A program made the translations under genes and the position numbers. Shown in pieces: positions 44,619 through 52,947 of a stretch of 64,000 bases of DNA (position 1 is its first letter; the number at the start of each line of letters is the position of its first letter). The notes beneath the pieces are model-generated. The model did not search any database. It was not told where the DNA came from and saw nothing but the letters and a program-made list of their open reading frames with translations. This DNA is from Hungatella sp. UBA4396. GTDB lineage: Bacteria > Bacillota > Clostridia > Lachnospirales > Lachnospiraceae. The stretch lies in NCBI GenBank assembly GCA_002389905.1, contig DGRE01000052.1, positions 5,595-69,594 on the forward strand, given 5' to 3'.

Positions 44619-45005
44619 CTACTTGTTTTCTTCCAGGGCAACTCCGGCAATCTTGATGTTTACATCCAGAACCGTTAAGCCTGTCATGTTCTCAATGGCA
44701 TTCTGAACCTTTTCCTGTACCTTTTCACTGACAGTAGGTATGCTGTAACCGTATTTGATGTTTAAGGATAAATCCACAGAAACATGCTCTTCTGTCAGTT
44801 CCACCTTCACACCCTTGGATAAATTCTTCATACCCAGCTTTGCAACCAGCTCATTGGTAATATTGCCTGCCATGGAATCCACGCCTTCCACTTCGGTTGC
44901 AGCCAGACCTGCGATAATAGCCACCACATCGTCTGCAATCTGCACTTCACCGATTTTATCTTTTTCATATACCTTGTGAGTATTTCTGCTTTCCACTTCT
45001 GCCAC
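44619..45005 (-). CDS. Asp23/Gls24 family envelope-stress protein
   Basis: 128 residues, counted from a GTG at 45005 because AGGAGGG lies 8 bp ahead of it; the ATG at 45041 overlaps the promoter. It is a soluble alpha/beta domain with the IADDVVAIIAGLAATEVEGV and VSVDLSLNIKYGYSIPTVSEKVQ signatures. The family is often abundant and membrane-associated through a partner. Its position between spoIIIAH and the nusB block is common in Clostridia. It has its own promoter and terminator. Confidence 0.93.
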   Translation of the reverse strand: MAEVESRNTHKVYEKDKIGEVQIADDVVAIIAGLAATEVEGVDSMAGNITNELVAKLGMKNLSKGVKVELTEEHVSVDLSLNIKYGYSIPTVSEKVQEKVQNAIENMTGLTVLDVNIKIAGVALEENK

Positions 45006-45047
45006 AGCGATTCCCTCCTGCACTAATATTGTGTATACCATGGAATC

Positions 45048-45076
45048 ATTATAGCAAAATCAGCGGTTGTTTGCAA
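45048..45076 (-). promoter_or_regulatory. Sigma-A promoter of asp23
   Basis: Minus strand TTGCAA, 17-bp spacer, TATAAT (perfect), between the spoIIIAH stop and the GTG start. Confidence 0.75.
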
Positions 45077-45083
45077 AGGATTT

Positions 45084-45851
45084 TTACTCTTCCAGCTTCA
45101 TCAGGGTAATGACGATATTTTCTGCCCCTACCTCGGCTTTTCTCTTTACGATGTCCTCAATCTGGGCTCTTTGAGGATCAGTAATGCTGGTGGCATTGAT
45201 GACTACATCCACTTTCCCGCCTGAAATGCTGACTACAGGATCTGCAAAGCCCTTGGCAAGAAGAAGGGTTTCCGCTGCATTTTCTTTTTCGGAAATAGCC
45301 GTCATGTCAATCATTTCCTGTATGGCCTGCTGTTTGGCAGACTCCTCCAGGTTCGTATTGTTGATGATGTTCATTAAGGCTTCCTTATTTCTGGCTCTTA
45401 CCTGTTCCCGGCTCAACTGGACGCTGGATATGTAATCTGACACATTCATTCCGCTGGTAAGAACTGCCTCTCCCGGATTGTCAAGTCCTGCCTGAGGTGT
45501 ATTGCCTCCTGCTTCCCCTTCCTGAGCCTCAGAAGACTCTGCTGCTGCAAGCTGGTCAATGTCCTCTGCATCCTGGTCAAGACTTGCAATATCCTGGCTC
45601 ACATCGCTTCCTGTAATTGCCTGGTTCTCCGCCAAAATATCTTCTTCAGAAATGTCCGTCATTCCTGCTTCATAAACATCTGTTGCGGAAGCCAGTTCCT
45701 GCTTTCCGGCATAATTTAAATATCCGGCAGCAGCTATCATAACGGCCAGCGTAGTAATGATAATCTGGTTTCTTCGGAACAGTTTCTTCATATCCATCTT
45801 CTTTGGGATTTTTGGGACTTTAGGTTCCTTGCTTGTTTTCCAACTTCTCAT
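45084..45851 (-). CDS. spoIIIAH: Stage III sporulation protein AH
   Basis: 255 residues. A basic N-terminus and one membrane segment (about 29-48) anchor it in the mother-cell membrane. A Glu/Ala/Gln-rich linker (about 60-135) leads to a C-terminal ring-forming domain resembling YscJ/FliF (about 140-255), here from LSREQVRARNKEAL. It pairs with forespore SpoIIQ (or its clostridial counterpart) to form the feeding channel. The last gene of the spoIIIA operon. Confidence 0.95.
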   Translation of the reverse strand: MRSWKTSKEPKVPKIPKKMDMKKLFRRNQIIITTLAVMIAAAGYLNYAGKQELASATDVYEAGMTDISEEDILAENQAITGSDVSQDIASLDQDAEDIDQLAAAESSEAQEGEAGGNTPQAGLDNPGEAVLTSGMNVSDYISSVQLSREQVRARNKEALMNIINNTNLEESAKQQAIQEMIDMTAISEKENAAETLLLAKGFADPVVSISGGKVDVVINATSITDPQRAQIEDIVKRKAEVGAENIVITLMKLEE

Positions 45852-45865
45852 ACCGACACTCCTTT

Positions 45866-46489
45866 TTATTCCACCCTCTTTAATACTTTTATTTTATGTG
45901 GGGGCAGGTTAAATAATGCTTCCATGGCACTGGAAATTTCAGCTTTTACCGTAGGACTGCCTCCGCCCTGGGCACTGATGACGATTCCTTCTATTTCCGG
46001 TCGTATCTCCTTCTCCACAATGGGAGCTGTATTTTCTCCTGATCCGGTCAAAATGGTGCTTTCCTGCTGTTCTGAGCTGGTGATCTTTCTGGTCCCCCCC
46101 GAGCTGTCTTTTTCGTCTGTAGAAGAATCCGAACTGTTTTTATCAACCCGAAGCACCTTTTCCTCTGAGGATTTCAGCACGATCATCACTTCTGCCTGAC
46201 CCACCCCTTCCACAGTTTTTAAGATCTTTTTCACCCTGTCCTCCAACTGCTCCTCATAAGTCCGGCCTGCTGCTGCCGCCACAGCCATTTCCCCCTCTTC
46301 CAGTTCCCCTGCAAGTCCATGGGCCATGGTTGGATTGTGGTTTTCTGCTGCCGTCTCCTGCTTCCCGTTCAAAACCGGTCCTGTAGGAAATGTAAGGATC
46401 AGGATTATCATTCCAACCGCCAGCAGGATCAGCCACTTATCCTTTCCCATCTTCCACTTGAATTTCAATATCCTGTTCCTCCAAATCAT
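45866..46489 (-). CDS. spoIIIAG: Stage III sporulation protein AG
   Basis: 207 residues from the ATG at 46489 (GGGGA 7 bp upstream). One membrane segment is at about 20-37, followed by a ring-building domain in the intermembrane space (from EEQLEDRVKKILKTVEGVGQ), with a Ser/Asp/Glu-rich loop around EEKVLRVDKNSSDSSTDEKD. It builds the large ring of the SpoIIIA secretion-like machine. Overlaps spoIIIAF by 53 bp. Confidence 0.92.
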   Translation of the reverse strand: MIWRNRILKFKWKMGKDKWLILLAVGMIILILTFPTGPVLNGKQETAAENHNPTMAHGLAGELEEGEMAVAAAAGRTYEEQLEDRVKKILKTVEGVGQAEVMIVLKSSEEKVLRVDKNSSDSSTDEKDSSGGTRKITSSEQQESTILTGSGENTAPIVEKEIRPEIEGIVISAQGGGSPTVKAEISSAMEALFNLPPHKIKVLKRVE

Positions 46490-47075
46490 AATATTCCCCA
46501 ATCCTCCTTCTAAGACCAGAAAGCTGTAAATTTTCTTCCTGCCTTCTCTCTTCGCTCCTCTTTGTTTCCTTCTCCGTAATCTTTACTTCCTCTACCGTTT
46601 CTATCTTCTCCACTGGAACCACTCCCCCTGTCTCCCCCTGTTCCTCCTTCACAGTCAAGACCAGATAGACCCTTAAAACATGGCAAAAAGTACTGCTCTC
46701 CTGATCCCGGTCTATTTCTGCCCTGATCTCCTTCCAGCCAAAGCCTGCCGTCTCTGCCATGGAGGCCAAATCCGTTTCCACAGCCTCCTCATAGCCTGAG
46801 ATCAGGCTTTTCAGCCTTTTATCCTCCATCTTGGAAATCTCCCCCTTCAGCTCTCCTGCTTCCTTCTTAATGCTGATGGATTCAAAATAATAGGCCATGG
46901 TATTCTCAAGCCTTAAGCCTCCGGTAACAGGCTTTAATACCAGAAGGATGAGAACCATGCCGGCAAAGAACCTGATATATTTTTCATATTTTTTATTTGG
47001 AAGAAGGTTGGAGGCCACAGTTATAAAAATCAGGTAATAAGCAATATTCCGTATCCATTCAAATAAATTTTCCAT
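46437..47075 (-). CDS. spoIIIAF: Stage III sporulation protein AF
   Basis: 212 residues from the ATG at 47075, which matches the family start (ENLFEWIRNIAYYLIFITVA). Two N-terminal membrane segments (about 8-25 and 34-52) are followed by a soluble domain. It is a membrane part of the SpoIIIA channel. It lies 5 bp after spoIIIAE. Confidence 0.93.
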   Translation of the reverse strand: MENLFEWIRNIAYYLIFITVASNLLPNKKYEKYIRFFAGMVLILLVLKPVTGGLRLENTMAYYFESISIKKEAGELKGEISKMEDKRLKSLISGYEEAVETDLASMAETAGFGWKEIRAEIDRDQESSTFCHVLRVYLVLTVKEEQGETGGVVPVEKIETVEEVKITEKETKRSEERRQEENLQLSGLRRRIGEYYDLEEQDIEIQVEDGKG

Positions 47076-47080
47076 TTCAC

Positions 47081-48274
47081 TCACCCGGTATAATAAGTCA
47101 CATTGGTAGAGGCACATACCAGCGCTATGGTAATGATAAACAGGAGGATTCCGGATGTTGCCACAGAAAGCAGCATCTTGTGTCCCTTTGCCATATCTGA
47201 AATGCAGGAAACAATCCTCTTATCACATACCGGCTGCAAAAGAGCCGCAACGCACTGGTATAAAACCATGAGCACCACCAGCTTCAGCAGAGGAATGAGG
47301 GAAATGATCAAAAGCACGATGATTCCGGCAGCGCCAATGGTATTTTTTATCACAACCCCAGACCCCAGCACCATCTGGGCCACCGAACTGACCCCCTGTC
47401 CAATTCCTGGAATGGCCCCGATCAGCTTCTGGACCGCCCCTGTTTTCATGGAATCCACATAAGGCAGCACCATGGACTGAATAATGTGAAACCCCAGCAC
47501 AACCCCCACCAGGGTCTTAAGTCCCCAGGAAATCACCTGCTCGAAAAGTCCGTTCAGCTTTGACAGCATGTCTTCCCTGGCAATGTGGCCTGCCATCACA
47601 AGAAGGGCATAACACCGGATGAGAGGCAGAAACACCTGTCCGAAAAGCCACTGGGCAGCAGACACGGCAAATAAGGTAAACTCATAAGAAGCCACTGCCG
47701 AAGCGCTGCTTCCTGCAAATGCCGCCGCCAGAAAATAAGCCGGCATCAACGCCCTCATAAAATCCAGAATCTGCCCCGACACCTCTCCTGCAATGGTGAC
47801 GCTGGTAAAAAAGCTGGCAGCCAGCAGGGTAAATAAAAGCAGATAGGTGACGAAAAAACCTGTTTCTGAAATCTGGCTCCCTGTAAATACGTTGGAAAAG
47901 TTGGAAAATACCGCCCCAATGATTCCAAGTACCAAAATCTGCCCCATCATCCGCCAGCTGCTTCTCACCTCTCCTATGAGCAGATCCTTAATAGCATCTC
48001 CGGCCTGTCCCATAACCTCATTTAATTTTCCTTCCATCAAAGCCGTCATAAGCTGCTTAAAAGAGAGGTTCGTCACCTTCTCCCCCTTCATGCTGTCCAA
48101 AAACTGCTGAATATCCGTCAAATCATACTGATCCATTCCCATATCACCAGCCTGGCTTTCTCCCGCCTGGTTTCCTATGGCCTCCTGTCCCCAGGACACC
48201 TCTGCTCCAAAACAATCCCGGCTGAAAAAAAGCATGGGCAGAAGGAACACAAGAAAAAGAAGGGTATTCTTCAT
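47081..48274 (-). CDS. spoIIIAE: Stage III sporulation protein AE
   Basis: 397 residues from the ATG at 48274, preceded by AGGAGGCGGTACC. It has a cleavable-looking signal peptide (1-24, ending near FGA), an extracytoplasmic stretch and about eight membrane segments. It is the largest integral membrane part of the SpoIIIA channel. Standard order and length. Confidence 0.95.
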   Translation of the reverse strand: MKNTLLFLVFLLPMLFFSRDCFGAEVSWGQEAIGNQAGESQAGDMGMDQYDLTDIQQFLDSMKGEKVTNLSFKQLMTALMEGKLNEVMGQAGDAIKDLLIGEVRSSWRMMGQILVLGIIGAVFSNFSNVFTGSQISETGFFVTYLLLFTLLAASFFTSVTIAGEVSGQILDFMRALMPAYFLAAAFAGSSASAVASYEFTLFAVSAAQWLFGQVFLPLIRCYALLVMAGHIAREDMLSKLNGLFEQVISWGLKTLVGVVLGFHIIQSMVLPYVDSMKTGAVQKLIGAIPGIGQGVSSVAQMVLGSGVVIKNTIGAAGIIVLLIISLIPLLKLVVLMVLYQCVAALLQPVCDKRIVSCISDMAKGHKMLLSVATSGILLFIITIALVCASTNVTYYTG

Positions 48275-48288
48275 GGTACCGCCTCCTG

Positions 48289-48675
48289 TCATGCTGTAAA
48301 TTTCTGCAGAGTTTCAATAAGTGCCAGCAAAATGGGCATACTGACTGCCAGAACAGACAGCTTTCCAAATATTTCGATCTGAGTGCCCACAGCTCCGTAT
48401 CCTGCGTCCTTGCATATTCCTGAGGCAAATTCCGCAATATAAGTGATCCCCACCATTTTTAACAAAGTGGACAAATAAACGCTGTTAATCTTAATGTAGG
48501 ACTGAATTTCCTTCATAGTATCCAAAATAGCGGTCAGCTTTCCCATACCGTAAAAGAAGATAAAAAATCCCGCCGCTATGATCAGATACGTCCCGTATTC
48601 TCCTTTTACTCCCTTTAGGGAAACCGCCAGAAGCACCGCCGCAATCCCTACTGCCGCTATGGTCATTACCGTCAT
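48289..48675 (-). CDS. spoIIIAD: Stage III sporulation protein AD
   Basis: 128 residues, four hydrophobic segments. The MTVMTIAAVGIAAVLLAV start and a conserved EFASGICKDAGYGAVG segment identify the family. A small membrane subunit resembling type III secretion SctS-like components. Confidence 0.93.
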   Translation of the reverse strand: MTVMTIAAVGIAAVLLAVSLKGVKGEYGTYLIIAAGFFIFFYGMGKLTAILDTMKEIQSYIKINSVYLSTLLKMVGITYIAEFASGICKDAGYGAVGTQIEIFGKLSVLAVSMPILLALIETLQKFTA

Positions 48676-48683
48676 ACTATCAC

Positions 48684-48878
48684 CTACAACGCAAACAGAT
48701 TTTTAATGGATTCAAATAACTGGTAAATGTAAGGCACCATCCAGAACAGCACCAGGATCAGCCCCGCAAGGCTTGTTAAAAATGCCTGTTCTTCCCGCCC
48801 GCTGTGTTTTAATACCTGGCAGATGACGGAAACCAGGATTCCAACTGCCGCAATTTTAAAAATCAAATTGACCCCCAT
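48684..48878 (-). CDS. spoIIIAC: Stage III sporulation protein AC
   Basis: 64 residues with two membrane segments and a VLKHSGREEQAFLTSLAGL loop. Small integral membrane subunit beside AD. AAGGAGGATGGC precedes the ATG. Confidence 0.94.
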   Translation of the reverse strand: MGVNLIFKIAAVGILVSVICQVLKHSGREEQAFLTSLAGLILVLFWMVPYIYQLFESIKNLFAL

Positions 48879-48888
48879 GCCATCCTCC

Positions 48889-49419
48889 TTAATACATGAC
48901 TATGGTTAGGAACAAACCGCCCATAATACCCAGACTGGTATAAAGGCGGCTTTTTTCCTGCTTATGTTCTCTCAAATAATCAATGGTCAGATCAAGCTGC
49001 TCCAAATACAAAAGAATATTCCGTTCCTGCATGTCCATATCCAAATACCCCAAATGTTCCCCCAGGCCCTTCAAATTCTGTTTGTCCTCCTTTGACAGGC
49101 AGACTTCCTTTGGCATCCGGTCAATCTCTTCCTGCCATACCTGATAAAAAAGTTCTCCCTGCTGCTTAAAAAGCCGATCCGCCACCCGTTCAAACAAAGC
49201 TCCCATTTCCCCTCCCGCCCTTTTTCCTGTCCGCTCAAATGCCTCAGCCAGAGGAGAATTTCCGTAAACAATCTCAGCCTTTAAAAGAAATATCATTTTG
49301 CGCAGCTTTTCCACTGTCTTCAAATGCTGGTTCCACTGTCCTGCCATAAAAAATCCAAGCCCCGAACAGGAAATAATGACAAAAACAGCTCCTAAAATCC
49401 TAAGCCACCTGTTATCCAT
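48889..49419 (-). CDS. spoIIIAB: Stage III sporulation protein AB
   Basis: 176 residues from the ATG at 49419; the longer frame runs into spoIIIAA and is ignored. An N-terminal membrane segment (about 5-23) and one at the C-terminus flank a cytoplasmic helical domain (EKLRKMIFLLKAEIVYGNSPL). It overlaps spoIIIAA by 8 bp and probably recruits that ATPase to the membrane. Confidence 0.93.
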   Translation of the reverse strand: MDNRWLRILGAVFVIISCSGLGFFMAGQWNQHLKTVEKLRKMIFLLKAEIVYGNSPLAEAFERTGKRAGGEMGALFERVADRLFKQQGELFYQVWQEEIDRMPKEVCLSKEDKQNLKGLGEHLGYLDMDMQERNILLYLEQLDLTIDYLREHKQEKSRLYTSLGIMGGLFLTIVMY

Positions 49420-50419
49420 AAGCAATACACTCCTGCATGTCCCACTGTACTCCCATCTGATGTACCTTGGCCTTATAAAGCTGGGTCCCCCTGGAATCAT
49501 AGATTTCGTCAATATTTCCAATCCTCCCAAGGTTATTTAAAATAATATAGCGCTCAAAAATCCTCTCCTCCACCAGCTTTCGCAAAACCGGCTTCTGCTT
49601 CAGATCATCGATGGAGCTTCCATGAACCGTTGCAATCAATTTGCATCCGCAGTTCATTACATACTCCATTGCCTCCAAATCCTCCCGGCTTCCTATTTCA
49701 TCCACAGCAATGACCCTGGGAGACATGGTACGTATGAGCATCATCATCCCCTTTGCCTTAGGACAGCAGTCTAAAATATCGGTGCGTATGCCCAGCTCAT
49801 TCTGTGGAATCCCCTGGTAACAGGCCCCGATTTCAGACCTTTCATCCACCACTCCCACAGTCTGTCCCATATGCCCTTCTGTCCCATTGGAAACCTGGCG
49901 GATCATATCCCTCAAAAGCGTGGTCTTCCCGCATCTGGGAGGTGAAATGATCAAGGTGTGGCAAACATCGTTTCCATTCTCATAGAGATAAGGAAGAACC
50001 GCATTGGCACAGCCCTTCACCTGATGAGACAGCCTCACATTAATAAACGATATGTATTTCATAGTCTTTATCCCCGATTCGTCTAAAATAGTCTTTCCTG
50101 CAATTCCGATCCTGTGCCCCCCCTGCAGCGTGAGAAACCCCTGTTTCATCTCCTCTTCAAAAGCATACAGGGAATAGCTGCTCATATATTCCATAGTCTC
50201 CTTCAGTTCATTCTTAGAGGCTATATAAGCATCATTTACCTCCCTGCTCAAGGTTCCCTTTGGCGTTATGTAAAACTCCTCATTGCGGTATATCATCAAA
50301 AGAGGGGCTGCCACCCGGAGCCTGATCTCCTGAACTTCATCAAAGTCTACAGTCACCCGGTTAAGTATCTCTCTTATGTTCCTGGAAAATATTTTAATAA
50401 GCTCGTCTTTTTTCTCCAC
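49412..50419 (-). CDS. spoIIIAA: Stage III sporulation protein AA (ATPase)
   Basis: About 335 residues. The P-loop ATPase domain has Walker A SPPRCGKTTLLRDMIR, Walker B VIAVDEIG and the conserved TVHGSSIDDL. It resembles secretion ATPases and is the cytoplasmic motor of the SpoIIIA channel. The GTG at 50419 is preferred because AGGAGG sits 7 bp upstream; the ATG at 50425 is too close to that site. First gene of the operon. Confidence 0.94.
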   Translation of the reverse strand: MEKKDELIKIFSRNIREILNRVTVDFDEVQEIRLRVAAPLLMIYRNEEFYITPKGTLSREVNDAYIASKNELKETMEYMSSYSLYAFEEEMKQGFLTLQGGHRIGIAGKTILDESGIKTMKYISFINVRLSHQVKGCANAVLPYLYENGNDVCHTLIISPPRCGKTTLLRDMIRQVSNGTEGHMGQTVGVVDERSEIGACYQGIPQNELGIRTDILDCCPKAKGMMMLIRTMSPRVIAVDEIGSREDLEAMEYVMNCGCKLIATVHGSSIDDLKQKPVLRKLVEERIFERYIILNNLGRIGNIDEIYDSRGTQLYKAKVHQMGVQWDMQECIAYG

Positions 50420-50440
50420 CTTCATCCCTCCTCTTAACTC

Positions 50441-50468
50441 AATATATGTGAGGGGGGACAAATTATGA
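50441..50468 (-). promoter_or_regulatory. Putative sigma-E promoter of the spoIIIA operon
   Basis: Minus strand TCATAAT, 13-bp spacer, CATATATT. These differ by one base each from the sigma-E hexamers (kmATATT and CATACAnT). The predicted transcript starts only a few bases before the ribosome-binding site. Confidence 0.45.
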
Positions 50469-50484
50469 CTGAAAAACAAGACAT

Positions 50485-50525
50485 CAAAAAAACGGGCTAT
50501 CAGAAGAAAATGACAGTCCGTTTTT
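50485..50525. terminator. Bidirectional terminator after the acyl-CoA thioesterase gene
   Basis: ACGGGCTATCA and TGACAGTCCGT pair over 11 bp with a mismatch and a wobble. AAAAAAA on the left and TTTTT on the right let it stop the minus-strand thioesterase transcript. Confidence 0.7.
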
Positions 50526-50542
50526 CCTATTCAGCTATTTTC

Positions 50543-51016
50543 TTAATACCCCTGGCGCCTCCGCTCCCTGCGAAGCTTTTCTCTCTTCTCTCCTGCCTCC
50601 CACTCAGCCCGTTCTTCCTCTGTTTCCACAATGAGGCGAGGAACCCGGACAGGCCTGTCATCCTTCATAGCCACATAGACCAGATAAGCCCTGTTCACCC
50701 TTTCCCTTTTTCCATCCAGATCCTCCGTATAAGAATCCACCCGAACCTCCATGGAAGTGGCTCCCAAATGAGTCACAGTTCCTATTAAAACAACAGACTC
50801 TCTCAAATGAACTGCCTTTGTAAAATGCAGGCTGTCCACAGCTACGGTGGTCACATAGGAATTGCAGTGGCGCCTGGCCGCCATGGCCCCTGTCTCATCA
50901 ATCCAGGACATTAAGTCCCCTCCAAATAAGCGGCCCGCCGAGTTTAAATACCTGGCCCTCACCACATACATTTGCTCCGTCCGGGATTCTGCCGCCCGTT
51001 TCGCTCTTTCTTCCAT
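50543..51016 (-). CDS. Acyl-CoA thioesterase (hotdog fold, YciA/BFIT type)
   Basis: 157 residues. The single hotdog domain has the motif FGGDLMSWIDETGAMAA (catalytic Asp in the family) and the strand VAVDSLHFTKAVHLRESVVL. A short basic tail rich in Arg/Glu follows. It hydrolyses acyl-CoA thioesters; chain preference is unknown. AAAAGGAC precedes the ATG. Not co-directional with the nearby acyl-CoA operon. Confidence 0.9.
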   Translation of the reverse strand: MEERAKRAAESRTEQMYVVRARYLNSAGRLFGGDLMSWIDETGAMAARRHCNSYVTTVAVDSLHFTKAVHLRESVVLIGTVTHLGATSMEVRVDSYTEDLDGKRERVNRAYLVYVAMKDDRPVRVPRLIVETEEERAEWEAGEKREKLRRERRRQGY

Positions 51017-51051
51017 ATGAATCAGTCCTTTTCTCTTTTATCTAACATCCT

Positions 51052-51489
51052 TTATGAAAAGCTGGTCCGGTATAACGGAATTACATTAATAACCGGAACT
51101 TCATATGGATGTATTTTTTTAACAGCGTCAATAGTAACATCGATATGATCCCGCAGGCAGGTGACCTCCACCTTAAGCTCAGGTTCGGCACTCACTGCAT
51201 TTTCTTCTCCGATGTAAGGGCTGCTCCCTTCCAAAGGCCGCCAGCACCCCATAACCTGGCTATAAGATAAGCAGCTGTCATAATTTCCTATATGCCCTGC
51301 ATCTACACTTTGCAAAGCGCTTTGCAGTTTAGATAAATGGGTTTCAGGAATAAAGATTTCTATTTTGCAATACTGAAAATTCTCCATAACTTTTTCTCCA
51401 ATTACTCCCGGATTATATCTCTCCCTGAGGTGTTCAAAAACCTCTTGATATATCCGCATTTTATCACATTCTTCCATTGATGTATACAT
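51052..51489 (-). CDS. Stand-alone NIF3-insert (CutA/PII-like) domain protein
   Basis: 145 residues. The core (IEIFIPETHLSKLQSALQSV, GHIGNYDSCLSYSQVMGCW and HPYEVPVINVIPL) matches the inserted regulatory-like domain of YqfO/NIF3 proteins. Here it occurs alone, without the metal-binding NIF3 halves. Such isolated domains have no assigned function. AGGGAAAT lies before the ATG at 51489. Confidence 0.7.
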   Translation of the reverse strand: MYTSMEECDKMRIYQEVFEHLRERYNPGVIGEKVMENFQYCKIEIFIPETHLSKLQSALQSVDAGHIGNYDSCLSYSQVMGCWRPLEGSSPYIGEENAVSAEPELKVEVTCLRDHIDVTIDAVKKIHPYEVPVINVIPLYRTSFS

Positions 51490-51610
51490 ATTTCCCTGTA
51501 TTTCATCCTTCCCTCATTTTGCTCCCATAATCATTTCTGCCCCCAGCCTGCCCGTTTTTCATACATAGGCAATAACTATTAATTAAACATTAAACCTCCG
51601 AAACTGTCGA

Positions 51611-51640
51611 TTGGATTTTTGCCATTGCATTGTTTATAAT
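51611..51640 (+). promoter_or_regulatory. Probable promoter of the acyl-CoA operon
   Basis: TTGGAT (51611-51616), 18-bp spacer, TATAAT (51635-51640), about 55 bp before the first ATG. The -35 is weak. Identical ATTAATTAAA decamers lie on either side (51578-51587 and 51667-51676) and could be operator half-sites. Confidence 0.5.
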
Positions 51641-51694
51641 AAAGTCAATAAGATTGTTAAAAAATTATTAATTAAATTTCAGGAGGAAGAAAAC

Positions 51695-52879
51695 ATGAGC
51701 AAATTATCCCAAGAACAATTTCAGGCATATCTGATGCAGATTCGTCAGCTGGCGGAAGGCCCTCTGGAGGAGATCCAGAAGGAAGTGGAAGTTACCAATA
51801 AATTCCCTCAGGAATTCTATGACTTAAGCATTAAAAATGATTTATACCGCTGCGCCCTTCCGGTAGAATACGGCGGCTACGGATTATCTGAATTGGAAAT
51901 TCTCCAGGTTCAGGAGGAATTTTCCAGGGGACCGGGCGGAATGAGAATGCATCTCCACTATGCCATGGATTTGAACTGGAGAATTTTAGATGATTACGGC
52001 AGCAAGGAACTGAAAGATGAATATATGCATAAGTTCCAGGACAAATCCGTATTCACCTGCTTTGCACTGACAGAGGCCACCGGAGGAACCGGAGCCGACT
52101 TACATACCATGGCTGTAAAAGACGGAGACTCCTATGTATTAAATGGTGAAAAGACTCTCATTTCCCACACGGACTGCTGCGAATTTGCTTATGTAATCGC
52201 TGTAACCAATCCGGATTCCCACAAAGATGACAGACTTTCTGCATTTTTTGTTCCAATGGATGCACCTGGATTTGAAGTCATCAACATGCCTCATATGATG
52301 GGATGCCGGGGAGCCGGACACGGGGATTTAAAATTTACTGACTGCAAAATTGACAAGAAATATTTGCTTGGAAAAGAAGGCCAGGGACTTGAAATTGCCA
52401 TGCATTCCTTATCTGTTTCCCGTGCACACATTGCGGCAAGCAACTTGGGAATGGCTCAGAGAATGCTGGAGCTTTCCCTTCAGTATGCCAATGACCGTGT
52501 AACCTTTGGAAAACCTATCGGAACCCGTCAGGCCATCCGCTGCAAGATTGCCGATATGTCCATGATGGTTCATGCTCTCCGCTGCATGGTCTATGACTTT
52601 GCAAAGTCTTACGAAGAGTGCCCCACCGGCGAATACATTGAGGAAAAAGCAGCCATGTGCAAGCTTTACAGCATTGACACCACCAGAAGAGTCAGCGATG
52701 AAATGCTGGAAATCTTCGGCGGCGTAGGCTACTTTGAAGACTGCAAATACGGCCCGGTTGAAAGGCTTTACCGCGACTGCCGCGCCATGTGGCTGGAGGA
52801 AGGCGCTCCTACTGTTCAGCGCATCACCATTTCCAGAAATACCATCAAACATGGCGGTAAGATGGAATACGTCATCTAA
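51695..52879 (+). CDS. Acyl-CoA dehydrogenase (first of two)
   Basis: 394 residues from the ATG at 51695, which has AGGAGGAAG upstream. The N-terminal helical, middle beta (CFALTEATGGTGADLHTMA, FAD contact) and C-terminal helical domains are complete. The C-terminus holds EEGAPTVQR, with a Glu where the catalytic base of the family sits. It oxidises an acyl-CoA or, with Etf as donor, reduces an enoyl-CoA. It opens the operon with the CoA-transferase next. Confidence 0.93.
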   Translation: MSKLSQEQFQAYLMQIRQLAEGPLEEIQKEVEVTNKFPQEFYDLSIKNDLYRCALPVEYGGYGLSELEILQVQEEFSRGPGGMRMHLHYAMDLNWRILDDYGSKELKDEYMHKFQDKSVFTCFALTEATGGTGADLHTMAVKDGDSYVLNGEKTLISHTDCCEFAYVIAVTNPDSHKDDRLSAFFVPMDAPGFEVINMPHMMGCRGAGHGDLKFTDCKIDKKYLLGKEGQGLEIAMHSLSVSRAHIAASNLGMAQRMLELSLQYANDRVTFGKPIGTRQAIRCKIADMSMMVHALRCMVYDFAKSYEECPTGEYIEEKAAMCKLYSIDTTRRVSDEMLEIFGGVGYFEDCKYGPVERLYRDCRAMWLEEGAPTVQRITISRNTIKHGGKMEYVI

Positions 52880-52947
52880 TAGAAATCTGACTGGGGTCAT
52901 AGGTTCGGACCGGACCAATGACCCCTATTTTATCAAGGAGGTTTATG

